Shown: one piece after another, positions 10,768-19,185 of the stretch
Layout of the letters: each line of letters begins with the position of its first letter
How positions within the stretch are numbered: the first letter of the stretch is position 1
NCBI RefSeq assembly: GCF_031880315.1
Contig: NZ_CP134771.1
Coordinates: 1,302,001 to 1,366,000 of the forward strand
DNA from: Pseudomonas baltica
GTDB lineage: Bacteria; Pseudomonadota; Gammaproteobacteria; Pseudomonadales; Pseudomonadaceae
Direction of reading: 5' to 3'
DNA length: 64,000 bases
Program-made: the position numbers and the translations under genes
Notes under the pieces: generated by a model
Told to the model about the DNA's origin: nothing
The model's database searches: none
What the model saw: only the letters and a program-made list of their open reading frames with translations

Positions 10768-11427
10768 TCAGCCGGCCTTGAGGGCGGACAGCACCAACTG
10801 GCAGCTGCGCGCGCCATACTCGGTAAGTACCGCACGCACGCGCACTGGGTCACGGGCCACCACAGCGGCAAGCAGCTCGCCGAACAGCGCCAGGTATTCG
10901 TTCATCGAGGCCTTGCGCTGTTCGAGGGCCAGGTAATAGTTGCGGCTCATGGCGGGTTGCAGGTTCTCGACGGTTTCTTGCAGATAGGGGTTGTCGGCGA
11001 ACGAGAACGCCGCGCGCATGACATTGAAGCTGTCGTCGACGAACGCGGTGATATCGCGACGCGCCTCGGCATCCTCGAGGCGCTGCTGGATCACCAGGAA
11101 CGGCGCGAGGTCGGCTTCGACCTTCCAGCGCTGGGCCACGGCGATGCCGAGCAGGATGTACATTTCGCTCATCAGGCTGCACAGACTCTGCACCTTGTGG
11201 GCGCTGAGTTCGCTGACCTGGGCGCCACGGCGCGGGGAAATCACGATCAGGTGCCGGCGCTGCAGGATCAGCAACGCCTCGCGCACCGAGCCACGGCTGA
11301 CATTGAGAGCCTGCGTGACCTTTTGTTCCTGTATGCGCTCGCCGGGTTTGAGCTCGCCGCGAATGATGCGCTCGGCCAGGTAATGGGCAATCTGCTCGGA
11401 AAGGCTGTCCGGTGCCTTGAACGTCAT
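10768..11427 (-). CDS. GntR-family (FCD-like) transcriptional regulator
   Basis: 219 residues. The N-terminal winged helix ([42 protein letters not shown]) is the GntR/FadR type, and the C-terminal helical effector domain is FCD-like. The stop lies 2 bp from the smc GTG, suggesting co-transcription or translational coupling. It is divergent from xdhA across 266 bp, and the same order occurs in P. aeruginosa, so it is a candidate regulator of xanthine dehydrogenase. Effector unknown; a purine or related intermediate is plausible. Confidence 0.88.
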   Translation of the reverse strand: MTFKAPDSLSEQIAHYLAERIIRGELKPGERIQEQKVTQALNVSRGSVREALLILQRRHLIVISPRRGAQVSELSAHKVQSLCSLMSEMYILLGIAVAQRWKVEADLAPFLVIQQRLEDAEARRDITAFVDDSFNVMRAAFSFADNPYLQETVENLQPAMSRNYYLALEQRKASMNEYLALFGELLAAVVARDPVRVRAVLTEYGARSCQLVLSALKAG

Positions 11428-11613
11428 GGCTATCCTTCATCAATCAGTCAACGGTGCAAGGGGCGCAGTGTACCGCAATTGCTGGCCATAAGCGGAGTGT
11501 GGGTTGGCATGGAATAAGCAGGTCGAAGCGGATATGCCTGCGCCTGAGGGAGCGGGCTCTGGCCACCAATGAGGGCCATGGAGCGATATCTTGACCCGAA
11601 AGTCAGAAAATAA

Positions 11614-11642
11614 TTGACCACTGTTACTGCAGCTGTCTAAAT
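11614..11642 (+). promoter_or_regulatory. Candidate sigma-70 promoter for xdhABC
   Basis: TTGACC (11614-11619), a 17-bp spacer, then CTAAAT (11637-11642), 51 bp before the xdhA GTG. A weaker GG-N10-GC match lies upstream (TGGCATGGAATAAGCA at 11505-11520). Neither is proven. Confidence 0.35.
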
Positions 11643-11693
11643 TCCGCCCTAGCAGCGGTCCATACTAAAAAGCAGCGCGCACGAGGCCCTACC

Positions 11694-13148
11694 GTGATCC
11701 AGTTTCTTCTCAACCAGCAATTGCGCAGCGAGCACGCGCTGGACCCCAACATGACGGTGTTGGAGTACTTGCGCGAGCATCTGCACAAGCCCGGCACCAA
11801 AGAAGGCTGCGCCAGCGGTGACTGTGGCGCCTGTACCGTGGTAGTCGGCGAGCTGGACATCAACGCCGAGGGCCGCGAGCACATCCGTTATCGCAGCCTC
11901 AATTCGTGCCTGACGTTCGTGGCGGCCCTGCACGGCAAGCAACTGCTCAGCGTTGAAGACCTCAAACATCAGGGGCAACTGCACAGCGTGCAGCAGGCCA
12001 TGGTCGACTGCCACGGCTCACAGTGCGGTTTCTGCACGCCGGGCTTCGTCATGTCACTGTTCGCCCTGCAGAAGAACAGCGACGGCGCCGACTTGCATCA
12101 GGCGCAGGAGGCTCTGGCCGGCAACCTGTGCCGCTGCACCGGCTACCGGCCGATCCTCGCCGCTGCCGAGCAAGCCTGCTGCCAGGCGCAGCCGGACCAG
12201 TTCGATGCCCGCGAGGCCAGCACCATCGCCCAGCTCAAGGCCATCGCGCCCAAGGCCACCGCCGAACTGGCAGATGCCGACAAACGCTGCCTGCTGCCGC
12301 TGACCGTGGCCGACCTCGCCGAGCTGTATGCCCAGCAGCCCGATGCCCGGCTGTTGGCCGGCGGCACCGATCTGGCGTTGGAAGTGACCCAGTTCCATCG
12401 CCCGCTACCGGTAATGATCTACGTCGGCAACGTCGCCGAGATGAAGCGCATCGACACCTTCGCCGATCGCCTGGAAATCGGCGCCGCGACGCCGCTGACC
12501 GATTGCTACGCGGCGCTGGCTGCGGAGTACCCGGACTTCGGCGCCCTGCTGCACCGCTTCGCCTCCCTGCAGATCCGCAACCAGGGCACCCTGGGCGGCA
12601 ATATCGGCAATGCCTCGCCCATCGGCGACTCGCCGCCGCTGCTGATCGCTCTCGGCGCGCAGGTGGTGCTGCGCCAAGGCCTCAGCACTCGCACCCTGCC
12701 CTTGCAGGACTATTTCATCGACTACCGGGTGACCGTGCGCCGGCCCGGCGAATTCATCGAAAAGATCATCGTGCCGCGTGCCGACACGGCCTGGCGTTTC
12801 CGTGCCTACAAACTGTCGAAACGCCTGGACGACGACATTTCCGCGGTGTGTGCGGCGTTCAATCTGCGCGTCGAGCAGGGGCTGGTGGTTGAGGCGCGCC
12901 TGGCGTTCGGCGGGATGGCGGCGATTCCCAAGCGGGCGCGAGCCGCCGAGGCGGCGCTGATCGGTCAGCCGTGGACAGCGGCGACTGTCGAAGCCGCCGG
13001 TGCCGCGCTGGCCGATGACTTCACACCGCTGTCGGACTTTCGCGCCAGCAAGGAATACCGCCTGCTGAGCGCGCAGAACCTGCTGCGCAAATACTTCATC
13101 GAGCTCAATACGCCGCATATCGAAACCCGGGTGACCGCCTATGTCTAA
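11694..13148 (+). CDS. xdhA: Xanthine dehydrogenase small subunit XdhA
   Basis: 484 residues from a GTG with GAGG seven bases upstream. This subunit carries two [2Fe-2S] clusters and FAD, passing electrons from the molybdenum subunit to NAD+ during hypoxanthine-to-xanthine-to-urate oxidation. Plant-type cluster: GCASGDCGACTVV and SLNSCL (residues ~38-70). Second cluster: QCGFCTPGFVMS and NLCRCTGYRPI (~105-155). FAD-binding domain: RLLAGGTDLALEV and NQGTLGGNIGNASPIGD (~215-320), then the CO-dehydrogenase-flavoprotein C-terminal domain. The stop overlaps the xdhB start by 8 bp (TATGTCTAA), so the subunits are translationally coupled. Confidence 0.97.
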   Translation: MIQFLLNQQLRSEHALDPNMTVLEYLREHLHKPGTKEGCASGDCGACTVVVGELDINAEGREHIRYRSLNSCLTFVAALHGKQLLSVEDLKHQGQLHSVQQAMVDCHGSQCGFCTPGFVMSLFALQKNSDGADLHQAQEALAGNLCRCTGYRPILAAAEQACCQAQPDQFDAREASTIAQLKAIAPKATAELADADKRCLLPLTVADLAELYAQQPDARLLAGGTDLALEVTQFHRPLPVMIYVGNVAEMKRIDTFADRLEIGAATPLTDCYAALAAEYPDFGALLHRFASLQIRNQGTLGGNIGNASPIGDSPPLLIALGAQVVLRQGLSTRTLPLQDYFIDYRVTVRRPGEFIEKIIVPRADTAWRFRAYKLSKRLDDDISAVCAAFNLRVEQGLVVEARLAFGGMAAIPKRARAAEAALIGQPWTAATVEAAGAALADDFTPLSDFRASKEYRLLSAQNLLRKYFIELNTPHIETRVTAYV

Positions 13149-15531
13149 CCCCCACGTCATCAAGACTCAGGAAGAAATGGCCGCGCTGTTCGCCCAGGGC
13201 CTGAGCACCGGCGTCGGCCGCAGCGTCAAGCACGACAGCGCCGACAAGCACGTGACAGGCGAGGCGATCTACATCGACGATCGGCTGGAATTCCCCAACC
13301 AGCTGCATGTGTACGCGCGGCTGTCCGACCGTGCCCACGCGCGCATCCTCAGCATCGACACAGCGCCCTGCTACGCCATCGAGGGCGTGCGCATCGCCAT
13401 TACCCACGAGGACATCCCCGGCCTCAAGGACATTGGCCCGCTGCTGCCCGGCGACCCGCTGCTGGCGATCGACACCGTGCAGTTCGTCGGTCAGCCGGTG
13501 CTCGCCGTCGCCGCCTGCGACCTCGACACCGCGCGCCGTGCAGCCATGGCGGCGGTCATCGAGTATGAAGACCTGGAGCCGGTGCTGGACGTGGTCGAGG
13601 CGCTGCGCAAACGCCACTTCGTGCTCGACAGTCACACCCATCAGCGGGGCGATTCGGCGGGTGCCCTGGCCACCGCCACGCATCGCCTGCAGGGCAACCT
13701 GCACATCGGCGGTCAGGAGCACTTCTATCTGGAGACGCAGATTTCCTCAGTGATGCCCAGCGAAGACGGCGGCATGATCGTTTACTGCTCAACGCAAAAC
13801 CCCACCGAAATCCAGAAGCTGGTGGCCGAAGTGCTGGCCGTGCCGATGAACAAGGTGGTGGTCGACATGCGCCGCATGGGCGGAGGCTTTGGCGGCAAGG
13901 AAACCCAGGCCGCCAGCCCCGCCTGCCTGTGTGCGGTGATCGCGCGCCTGACCGGGCAACCGACCAAGATGCGCCTGCCGCGGGTCGAAGACATGCTGAT
14001 GACCGGCAAGCGCCATCCGTTCTATATCGAATACGACGTGGGCTTTGACGACAGCGGCCGCCTGCACGGCATCGCTCTGGATCTGGCCGGCAACTGCGGC
14101 TGCTCGCCGGACCTTTCGGCCTCGATCGTCGACCGCGCGATGTTCCATGCCGACAACGCCTATTACCTGGGCGACGCGACCATCAACGGCCATCGCTGCA
14201 AGACCCACACGGCATCCAACACCGCCTACCGCGGCTTCGGCGGCCCGCAAGGGATGGTCGCCATCGAAGAGGTGATGGACCGCATCGCTCGTCATCTGGG
14301 CGTCGATCCGCTGCAGGTGCGCAAGGCCAACTACTACGGCAAGACCGAGCGCAACGTCACCCACTATCACCAGACCGTCGAACACAACCTGCTCGAAGAG
14401 ATGACCGCAGACCTCGAGGCCAGCAGCGATTACCACCAGCGCCGCGAATCGATCCGCCAATACAACGCCCACAGCCCGATCCTCAAGAAGGGCCTGGCGC
14501 TGACGCCGGTCAAGTTCGGTATCTCGTTTACCGCCAGTTTTCTCAACCAGGCCGGTGCGCTGATTCATATCTATACCGATGGCAGTATTCATCTCAATCA
14601 TGGCGGCACCGAAATGGGCCAGGGCCTGAACGTCAAGGTCGCGCAGGTGGTGGCCGAGGTGTTTCAGGTCGATATCGAGCGTATCCAGATCACCGCCACC
14701 AACACCGACAAGGTGCCGAACACCTCGCCCACCGCCGCCTCCAGCGGTGCTGATCTGAACGGCAAGGCCGCGCAGAATGCCGCGCAGACGCTCAAGCAGC
14801 GGCTGGTGGAGTTCGCCGCGCGGCATTATCGGGTCAGCGAAGAGGACGTGGAATTTCGCAACGGTCATGTGCGTGTGCGCGAAGAGCTGTTGAGCTTCGA
14901 GACCCTGGTGCAGCAGGCGTATTTCGCGCAGGTGTCGTTGTCGAGCACCGGCTTCTACAAGACCCCGAAGATTTTCTACGATCGCTCCCAGGCCCGCGGT
15001 CGGCCGTTCTATTACTTCGCTTATGGCGCGGCGTGCGCCGAGGTGATCGTCGATACCCTGACGGGCGAATACAAGATGCTGCGCACCGACATCCTTCACG
15101 ATGTGGGCGCCTCGTTGAACCCGGCGATCGATATCGGCCAGGTCGAGGGCGGCTTCATCCAGGGCATGGGCTGGCTGACCACCGAAGAGCTGGTATGGAA
15201 CAGCAAGGGCAAGCTGATGACCAGCGGCCCGGCCAGCTACAAGATCCCGGCGGTGGCGGACATGCCTATCGACCTGCGCGTGACTTTGGTGGAGAACCGC
15301 AAGAATCCCGAGGACACGGTGTTCCATTCCAAAGCCGTGGGTGAGCCGCCGTTCATGCTGGGTATTGCCGCTTGGTGCGCGATCAAGGATGCGGTGGCGA
15401 GCCTTGGGGATTATCGTCTGCAGCCTGATATCGACGCCCCAGCAACGCCCGAGCGGGTGTTGTGGGGGTGTGAGCAGATGCGCCGGGCGGTGGCTGGGGC
15501 GAGTGTGCCGGCTGCGGTGGAGGTGGTTTGA
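13141..15531 (+). CDS. xdhB: Xanthine dehydrogenase molybdopterin-binding subunit XdhB
   Basis: 796 residues, the catalytic large subunit. It hydroxylates hypoxanthine and xanthine at the molybdenum centre. Landmarks: aldehyde oxidase/xanthine dehydrogenase a/b hammerhead domain (~25-140), then the Mo-binding core with STQNPTEIQ, RMGGGFGGKETQ, AYRGFGGPQGM and, near the end, KAVGEPPFMLGIA, which contains the conserved catalytic Glu of the family. It overlaps xdhA by 8 bp and is followed by the maturation gene xdhC after 184 bp containing a REPIN. Confidence 0.97.
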   Translation: MSNPHVIKTQEEMAALFAQGLSTGVGRSVKHDSADKHVTGEAIYIDDRLEFPNQLHVYARLSDRAHARILSIDTAPCYAIEGVRIAITHEDIPGLKDIGPLLPGDPLLAIDTVQFVGQPVLAVAACDLDTARRAAMAAVIEYEDLEPVLDVVEALRKRHFVLDSHTHQRGDSAGALATATHRLQGNLHIGGQEHFYLETQISSVMPSEDGGMIVYCSTQNPTEIQKLVAEVLAVPMNKVVVDMRRMGGGFGGKETQAASPACLCAVIARLTGQPTKMRLPRVEDMLMTGKRHPFYIEYDVGFDDSGRLHGIALDLAGNCGCSPDLSASIVDRAMFHADNAYYLGDATINGHRCKTHTASNTAYRGFGGPQGMVAIEEVMDRIARHLGVDPLQVRKANYYGKTERNVTHYHQTVEHNLLEEMTADLEASSDYHQRRESIRQYNAHSPILKKGLALTPVKFGISFTASFLNQAGALIHIYTDGSIHLNHGGTEMGQGLNVKVAQVVAEVFQVDIERIQITATNTDKVPNTSPTAASSGADLNGKAAQNAAQTLKQRLVEFAARHYRVSEEDVEFRNGHVRVREELLSFETLVQQAYFAQVSLSSTGFYKTPKIFYDRSQARGRPFYYFAYGAACAEVIVDTLTGEYKMLRTDILHDVGASLNPAIDIGQVEGGFIQGMGWLTTEELVWNSKGKLMTSGPASYKIPAVADMPIDLRVTLVENRKNPEDTVFHSKAVGEPPFMLGIAAWCAIKDAVASLGDYRLQPDIDAPATPERVLWGCEQMRRAVAGASVPAAVEVV

Positions 15532-15604
15532 TGGGCTGGCAACTAGCAGGGTGTGCGGCGGGTGCAGGGGTTATCCGGATGCATCGGCGCAGGCTGGGTC
15601 GGGC

Positions 15605-15690
15605 TTTTGGTGGGCAAGCCTTGCTCCCACAGTGCACACAGCGCCAGCGGCGTATATCTGTGGGCGCAGGGCTTGCCCGCGAAGGGGCCC
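15605..15690. repeat. REPIN between xdhB and xdhC
   Basis: GTGGGCAAGCCTTGCTCCCACAG and inverse CTGTGGGCGCAGGGCTTGCCCGCGAAGG. The left arm has lost the usual TTCGC end. Confidence 0.8.
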
Positions 15691-15715
15691 GCAAGCACAC
15701 CGAGGAATCCAAACC

Positions 15716-16561
15716 ATGAACAACTGGATCAGCGCCCTCGCCGACCTGCAAGCCCAGGGCGAACCGTGCGTGTTGGTGACCATCATCGAGGAGCTCGGCT
15801 CGACGCCGCGCAATGCCGGTTCGAAGATGGTCGTCAGCGCGCGGCAGCTGTTCGACACCATCGGCGGCGGTCACCTGGAATACGAGGCCATGCGCATCGC
15901 CCGCGAGATGCTCGCCAACGCCAGCCAGGGCCCGCACCTGCAGCGCTTCAGCCTCGGCGCCAGCCTGGGCCAGTGCTGCGGCGGCGCCACGGTATTGCTG
16001 TTCGAACCGATGGCAGCGGTGCAGGCGCAAATCGCCGTGTTCGGGGCCGGCCATGTCGGCCGCGCCTTGGTGCCACTGCTCGCCAGCCTGCCGTGCCGGG
16101 TACGCTGGATCGATTCGCGCGAGCAGGAATTTCCCGACCAGATCCCGGCCGGGGTGCACAAAATAGTGGCCGAGGAGCCTGTGGAGGAAGTCGACGAGCT
16201 GCCAGCGGGCAGCTATTGCATCGTCATGACCCACAATCATCAACTCGATCTGGAACTGAGCGCAGCGATCCTGGCGCGTAACGACTTCACCTGGTTCGGC
16301 CTGATCGGCTCGAAAACCAAACGCGCCAAGTTCGAACATCGGCTGCGCGATCGCGGTTTTGCGCCGGCGGTGCTGCAGCGGATGCGCTGCCCGATGGGGC
16401 TGGCCGAGGTCAAGGGCAAGCTGCCGATCGAAATTGCAGTGTCGATCGCGGCGGAGATCATCGCGACGTATAACGCCAATTTTGGTACCACCCGCGTGCG
16501 TAGCGGCGAGCCCGTGGCGCAGTTGCTGCCGGTATCGCGACGCGCCCAGGTCAGGCCTTGA
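15716..16561 (+). CDS. xdhC: Xanthine dehydrogenase accessory protein XdhC
   Basis: 281 residues from the ATG at 15716 (MNNWISALADL) with GAGGA nine bases upstream; longer frames upstream read through a REPIN and are rejected. XdhC binds molybdenum cofactor, promotes its sulfuration and inserts it into XdhB. N-terminal XdhC/CoxI domain (VLVTIIEELGSTPRNAGSKM, GGGHLEYEAM) and C-terminal Rossmann-type domain (VFGAGHVGRALVPLLASLP; WFGLIGSKTKR) are complete. It follows xdhAB on the same strand. Confidence 0.95.
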   Translation: MNNWISALADLQAQGEPCVLVTIIEELGSTPRNAGSKMVVSARQLFDTIGGGHLEYEAMRIAREMLANASQGPHLQRFSLGASLGQCCGGATVLLFEPMAAVQAQIAVFGAGHVGRALVPLLASLPCRVRWIDSREQEFPDQIPAGVHKIVAEEPVEEVDELPAGSYCIVMTHNHQLDLELSAAILARNDFTWFGLIGSKTKRAKFEHRLRDRGFAPAVLQRMRCPMGLAEVKGKLPIEIAVSIAAEIIATYNANFGTTRVRSGEPVAQLLPVSRRAQVRP

Positions 16562-16580
16562 GCGATGCGTCGATGCCGAT

Positions 16581-16670
16581 GGCCTCTTCGCGGGCAAGCC
16601 TTGCTCCTACAGTGCAAGCAGGTCTACTGCCGTACACCTGTGGGAGCAGGGCTTGCCCGCGAAAGGGCCC
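16581..16670. repeat. REPIN between xdhC and guaD
   Basis: GGCCTCTTCGCGGGCAAGCCTTGCTCC and inverse TGTGGGAGCAGGGCTTGCCCGCGAAAGGGCC around ~35 bp. Confidence 0.85.
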
Positions 16671-16728
16671 CCAAGACCACCACAAATCGCTACCCTTTTT
16701 CACCAAGCCATCTGCGTGAGACCCGACC

Positions 16729-18030
16729 ATGAGCTCTACCCGTACCGCCTACCGCGCCGCCATCCTGCACAGCATCGCCGACCCGGCCGAGGTCGGCATC
16801 GAGGCGTCCTATGAATATTTCGCCGATGGCGTGCTGCTGGTCGAAGACGATCTGATCAAGGCGGTCGGCCCCGCTGAAACGCTATTGCCGACCCTGGGCG
16901 ACGTCGAACTGATCGAGTACGAAAACGCCCTGATTACCCCCGGCTTCATCGACACTCACATCCATTTTCCGCAAACGGGCATGGTCGGCGCCTACGGCGA
17001 GCAATTGCTGGACTGGCTCAACAACTACACCTTCCCCTGCGAAAGCCAGTTCGGCGACAAGGCCCACGCCGACCAGGTGGCCGAGATCTTCCTCGCCGAA
17101 CTGCTGCGCAACGGCACCACCACCGCGTTGGTGTTCGCCAGCATGCATCCCGAGTCGGTCGACGCCTTGTTCGAAGCCGCCGAGCGCCTGAACCTGCGGC
17201 TGATCACCGGCAAAGTGATGATGGACCGCAACGCCCCCGACTACCTGACCGACACCGCCGACAGCAGCTATGCCGAGAGCAAGGCGCTGATCGAGCGCTG
17301 GCATGGCAAGGGCCGGCTGCACTATGCGGTGACGCCGCGTTTTGCGCCCACCAGCACGCCCGAGCAATTGACCTTGGCCGGGCAACTGCTGAGCGAACAT
17401 AAGGGCCTGTACCTGCAGACCCACATCAGCGAGAACGTCAAGGAAGTGGAATGGGTCAAGGCGCTGTTCCCGGAGCGCAAGAACTACCTGGACGTCTATG
17501 ACCACTATCAGTTGCTAGGCGAGCGCTCGGTGCTGGCCCATGGCGTGCATTTGTGTGACGACGAATGCGCGCGGCTGGCCGAAACCGGTTCGGCGATCGC
17601 CTTCTGCCCGACCTCGAACCTGTTCCTGGGCAGTGGCCTGTTCAACCTGGCTCAGGCCGAGCGTTTCAAGGTCAACGTCGGCTTGGGCACGGATGTCGGC
17701 GGCGGCACCAGCTTTTCGCTGCTGCAAACCCTCAACGAGGCCTACAAGGTGATGCAGTTGCAGGGTGAGAAGCTCAGCCCCTTCAAGTCGCTGTATCTGG
17801 CGACCCTGGGCGGCGCGCGGGCGCTGCGCCTCGAAGAGCGTATCGGCACATTGCAGCCCGGCAGCGATGCGGACTTCGTGGTGCTGGACTACAAGGCGAC
17901 GCCGCTGCTGGATTACCGCATCAGCCAGTCGAAGAGCTTCGAGGAGACATTGTTCGTGCTGATGACGCTGGGGGACGACCGCACGGTGGCGCAGACCTAT
18001 GCGGCGGGGGGGTTGGTGCATCAACGGTAG
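16729..18030 (+). CDS. guaD: Guanine deaminase
   Basis: 433 residues. Zinc amidohydrolase that converts guanine to xanthine and ammonia, feeding xanthine dehydrogenase encoded just upstream. Metal and substrate landmarks: FIDTHIHFPQTG (first His pair), QTHISEN, VLAHGVHL and GTDVGGGTSFS (metal Asp), with the TIM-barrel closing segment QPGSDADFVVLDY. Length fits bacterial GuaD. It lies 167 bp downstream of xdhC with a REPIN between. Confidence 0.95.
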   Translation: MSSTRTAYRAAILHSIADPAEVGIEASYEYFADGVLLVEDDLIKAVGPAETLLPTLGDVELIEYENALITPGFIDTHIHFPQTGMVGAYGEQLLDWLNNYTFPCESQFGDKAHADQVAEIFLAELLRNGTTTALVFASMHPESVDALFEAAERLNLRLITGKVMMDRNAPDYLTDTADSSYAESKALIERWHGKGRLHYAVTPRFAPTSTPEQLTLAGQLLSEHKGLYLQTHISENVKEVEWVKALFPERKNYLDVYDHYQLLGERSVLAHGVHLCDDECARLAETGSAIAFCPTSNLFLGSGLFNLAQAERFKVNVGLGTDVGGGTSFSLLQTLNEAYKVMQLQGEKLSPFKSLYLATLGGARALRLEERIGTLQPGSDADFVVLDYKATPLLDYRISQSKSFEETLFVLMTLGDDRTVAQTYAAGGLVHQR

Positions 18031-18054
18031 ATCGAGATGTGAGGTGCTACTGAG

Positions 18055-18195
18055 GGCCCCTTCGCAGGCAAGCCTTGCTCCCACAGTGTAAAGAGGTCTA
18101 TCGGCGTACATCTGTGAGAGCAAGCCTTGCTCCCACAGTGTAAAGAGATCTATCAGCGTACATCTGTGGGAGCAAGGCTTGCCCGCGAAGAGGCC
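18055..18195. repeat. Expanded REPIN with 52-bp tandem duplication
   Basis: A 52-bp unit beginning AAGCCTTGCTCCCACAGTGT occurs at 18070-18121 and again at 18122-18173 with three base differences, and is closed by the inverse arm AAGGCTTGCCCGCGAAGAGG. It lies between the convergent guaD and GntR genes. Confidence 0.85.
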
Positions 18196-18216
18196 AGTGC
18201 AAGCAACCGAAAAAGA

Positions 18217-18969
18217 TCAGACCTTGATCGCACTCTTGCCACCCAGTAAATGCGAAAACACCGCGTGCAGATCGTCCGACGCATTGTCCGGATCGAGGTT
18301 GAGCTTGTCGTCGATGTGATCCATGTGGTGCATCATCAATTCCACCGCCAGCACCGCGTCCCGGGCCTCGATTGCATCGATCAACTGGGTGTGTTCATCG
18401 TAGGAGCAGTGCGAGCGATTGCCGCTCTCGTATTGAGCGATGATCAATGAAGTCTGCGACACCAGGCTGCGCTGAAAACTGATCAGCGGGGTGTTGCGGG
18501 CGGCCTCGGCCAGCTTGAGATGAAACTCGCCAGACAAACGAATCCCGGCCCCACGGTCACCGCGGGCAAAGCTGTCGCGCTCGTCATTGACCATCTGCCG
18601 CAACTCGGCCAACTCTTCGGCGCCCGCATGTTGCACCGCCAACTCGGTGATCGCCCGCTCGACCAGGCGCCGGGCGAAGAACACCTGCCGTGCATCCTCG
18701 ACACTGGGGCTGGCCACCACCGCACCGCGATTGGGCCGCAGCAGCACCACGCCTTCATGCCCCAGGCGCGAGAGCGCACGGCGAATGATGGTACGGCTGA
18801 CATCGAAGATTTCCCCCAGCGCTTCTTCGCTGAGCTTGGTGCCTGGCGCCAGCCGCTGCTCCAGAATCGCCTCGAAGATATGCGCGTAGACGCGGTCGTC
18901 CTGGGTGCCCGTGCGGGCAGTCTTGGCGGTGCCTACGGGTTTTTTGAGGGAGGGCAGCTGATCGTTCAT
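18217..18969 (-). CDS. GntR-family (FCD) regulator of the purine degradation cluster
   Basis: 250 residues if started at MNDQLPSLKK; an upstream frame extension has no support. Winged helix at ~35-95 (VYAHIFEAILEQRLAPGTKL, DVSRTIIRRALSRLGHEGVV) and FCD all-helical effector domain at ~105-235 (FARRLVERAITELAVQHA, GEFHLKLAEAARNTPL). It sits between guaD and the hiuH/puuE genes, like the P. aeruginosa homologue in the purine cluster. A 12-bp near-palindrome ATTGTACACAAT lies 35 bp upstream of its start, suggesting autoregulation. Confidence 0.9.
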   Translation of the reverse strand: MNDQLPSLKKPVGTAKTARTGTQDDRVYAHIFEAILEQRLAPGTKLSEEALGEIFDVSRTIIRRALSRLGHEGVVLLRPNRGAVVASPSVEDARQVFFARRLVERAITELAVQHAGAEELAELRQMVNDERDSFARGDRGAGIRLSGEFHLKLAEAARNTPLISFQRSLVSQTSLIIAQYESGNRSHCSYDEHTQLIDAIEARDAVLAVELMMHHMDHIDDKLNLDPDNASDDLHAVFSHLLGGKSAIKV

Positions 18970-19003
18970 GGCGACTCGAAGGCGAAGCTCGGGTGAGGCC
19001 GCG

Positions 19004-19015
19004 ATTGTACACAAT
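19004..19015. promoter_or_regulatory. Putative GntR operator upstream of the regulator gene
   Basis: ATTGTACACAAT, palindromic at 10 of 12 positions and nearly identical to the site at 21796-21807 between hiuH and puuE. It fits the TTGTAYACAA pattern of FCD-type GntR operators. Confidence 0.5.
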
Positions 19016-19060
19016 AGCTCCAAGGCGTGACTATCGCGCCACGCCTTGTGCAATCAGTGC

Positions 19061-19165
19061 AGGCCTCTTCGCGGCAAGCCTTGCTCCCACTGGTGTACAG
19101 TTCTGACCCTACACACACTGTGGGAGCAGCTACCTGTGGGAGCAAGGCTTGCCCGCGAAGAGGCC
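19061..19165. repeat. REPIN between GntR and DUF945 genes
   Basis: GGCCTCTTCGCGGCAAGCCTTGCTCCCAC (one base missing in the core) and inverse TGTGGGAGCAAGGCTTGCCCGCGAAGAGG, with an extra half copy TGTGGGAGCAG between. Confidence 0.8.
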
Positions 19166-19185
19166 CTCAAGGCCGCCCGAATGAA

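Noticed and set aside
9611..10936. 441-codon plus-strand ORF opposite smc
   Set aside because: An antisense shadow in GC-rich coiled-coil sequence; smc is the true gene there.
11614..11620. RutR operator half-site TTGACCA before xdhA
   Set aside because: The second half of the palindrome (TGGTCAA) is missing.
13789..15327. 512-codon ORF opposite xdhB
   Set aside because: Antisense shadow of a clearly conserved gene.
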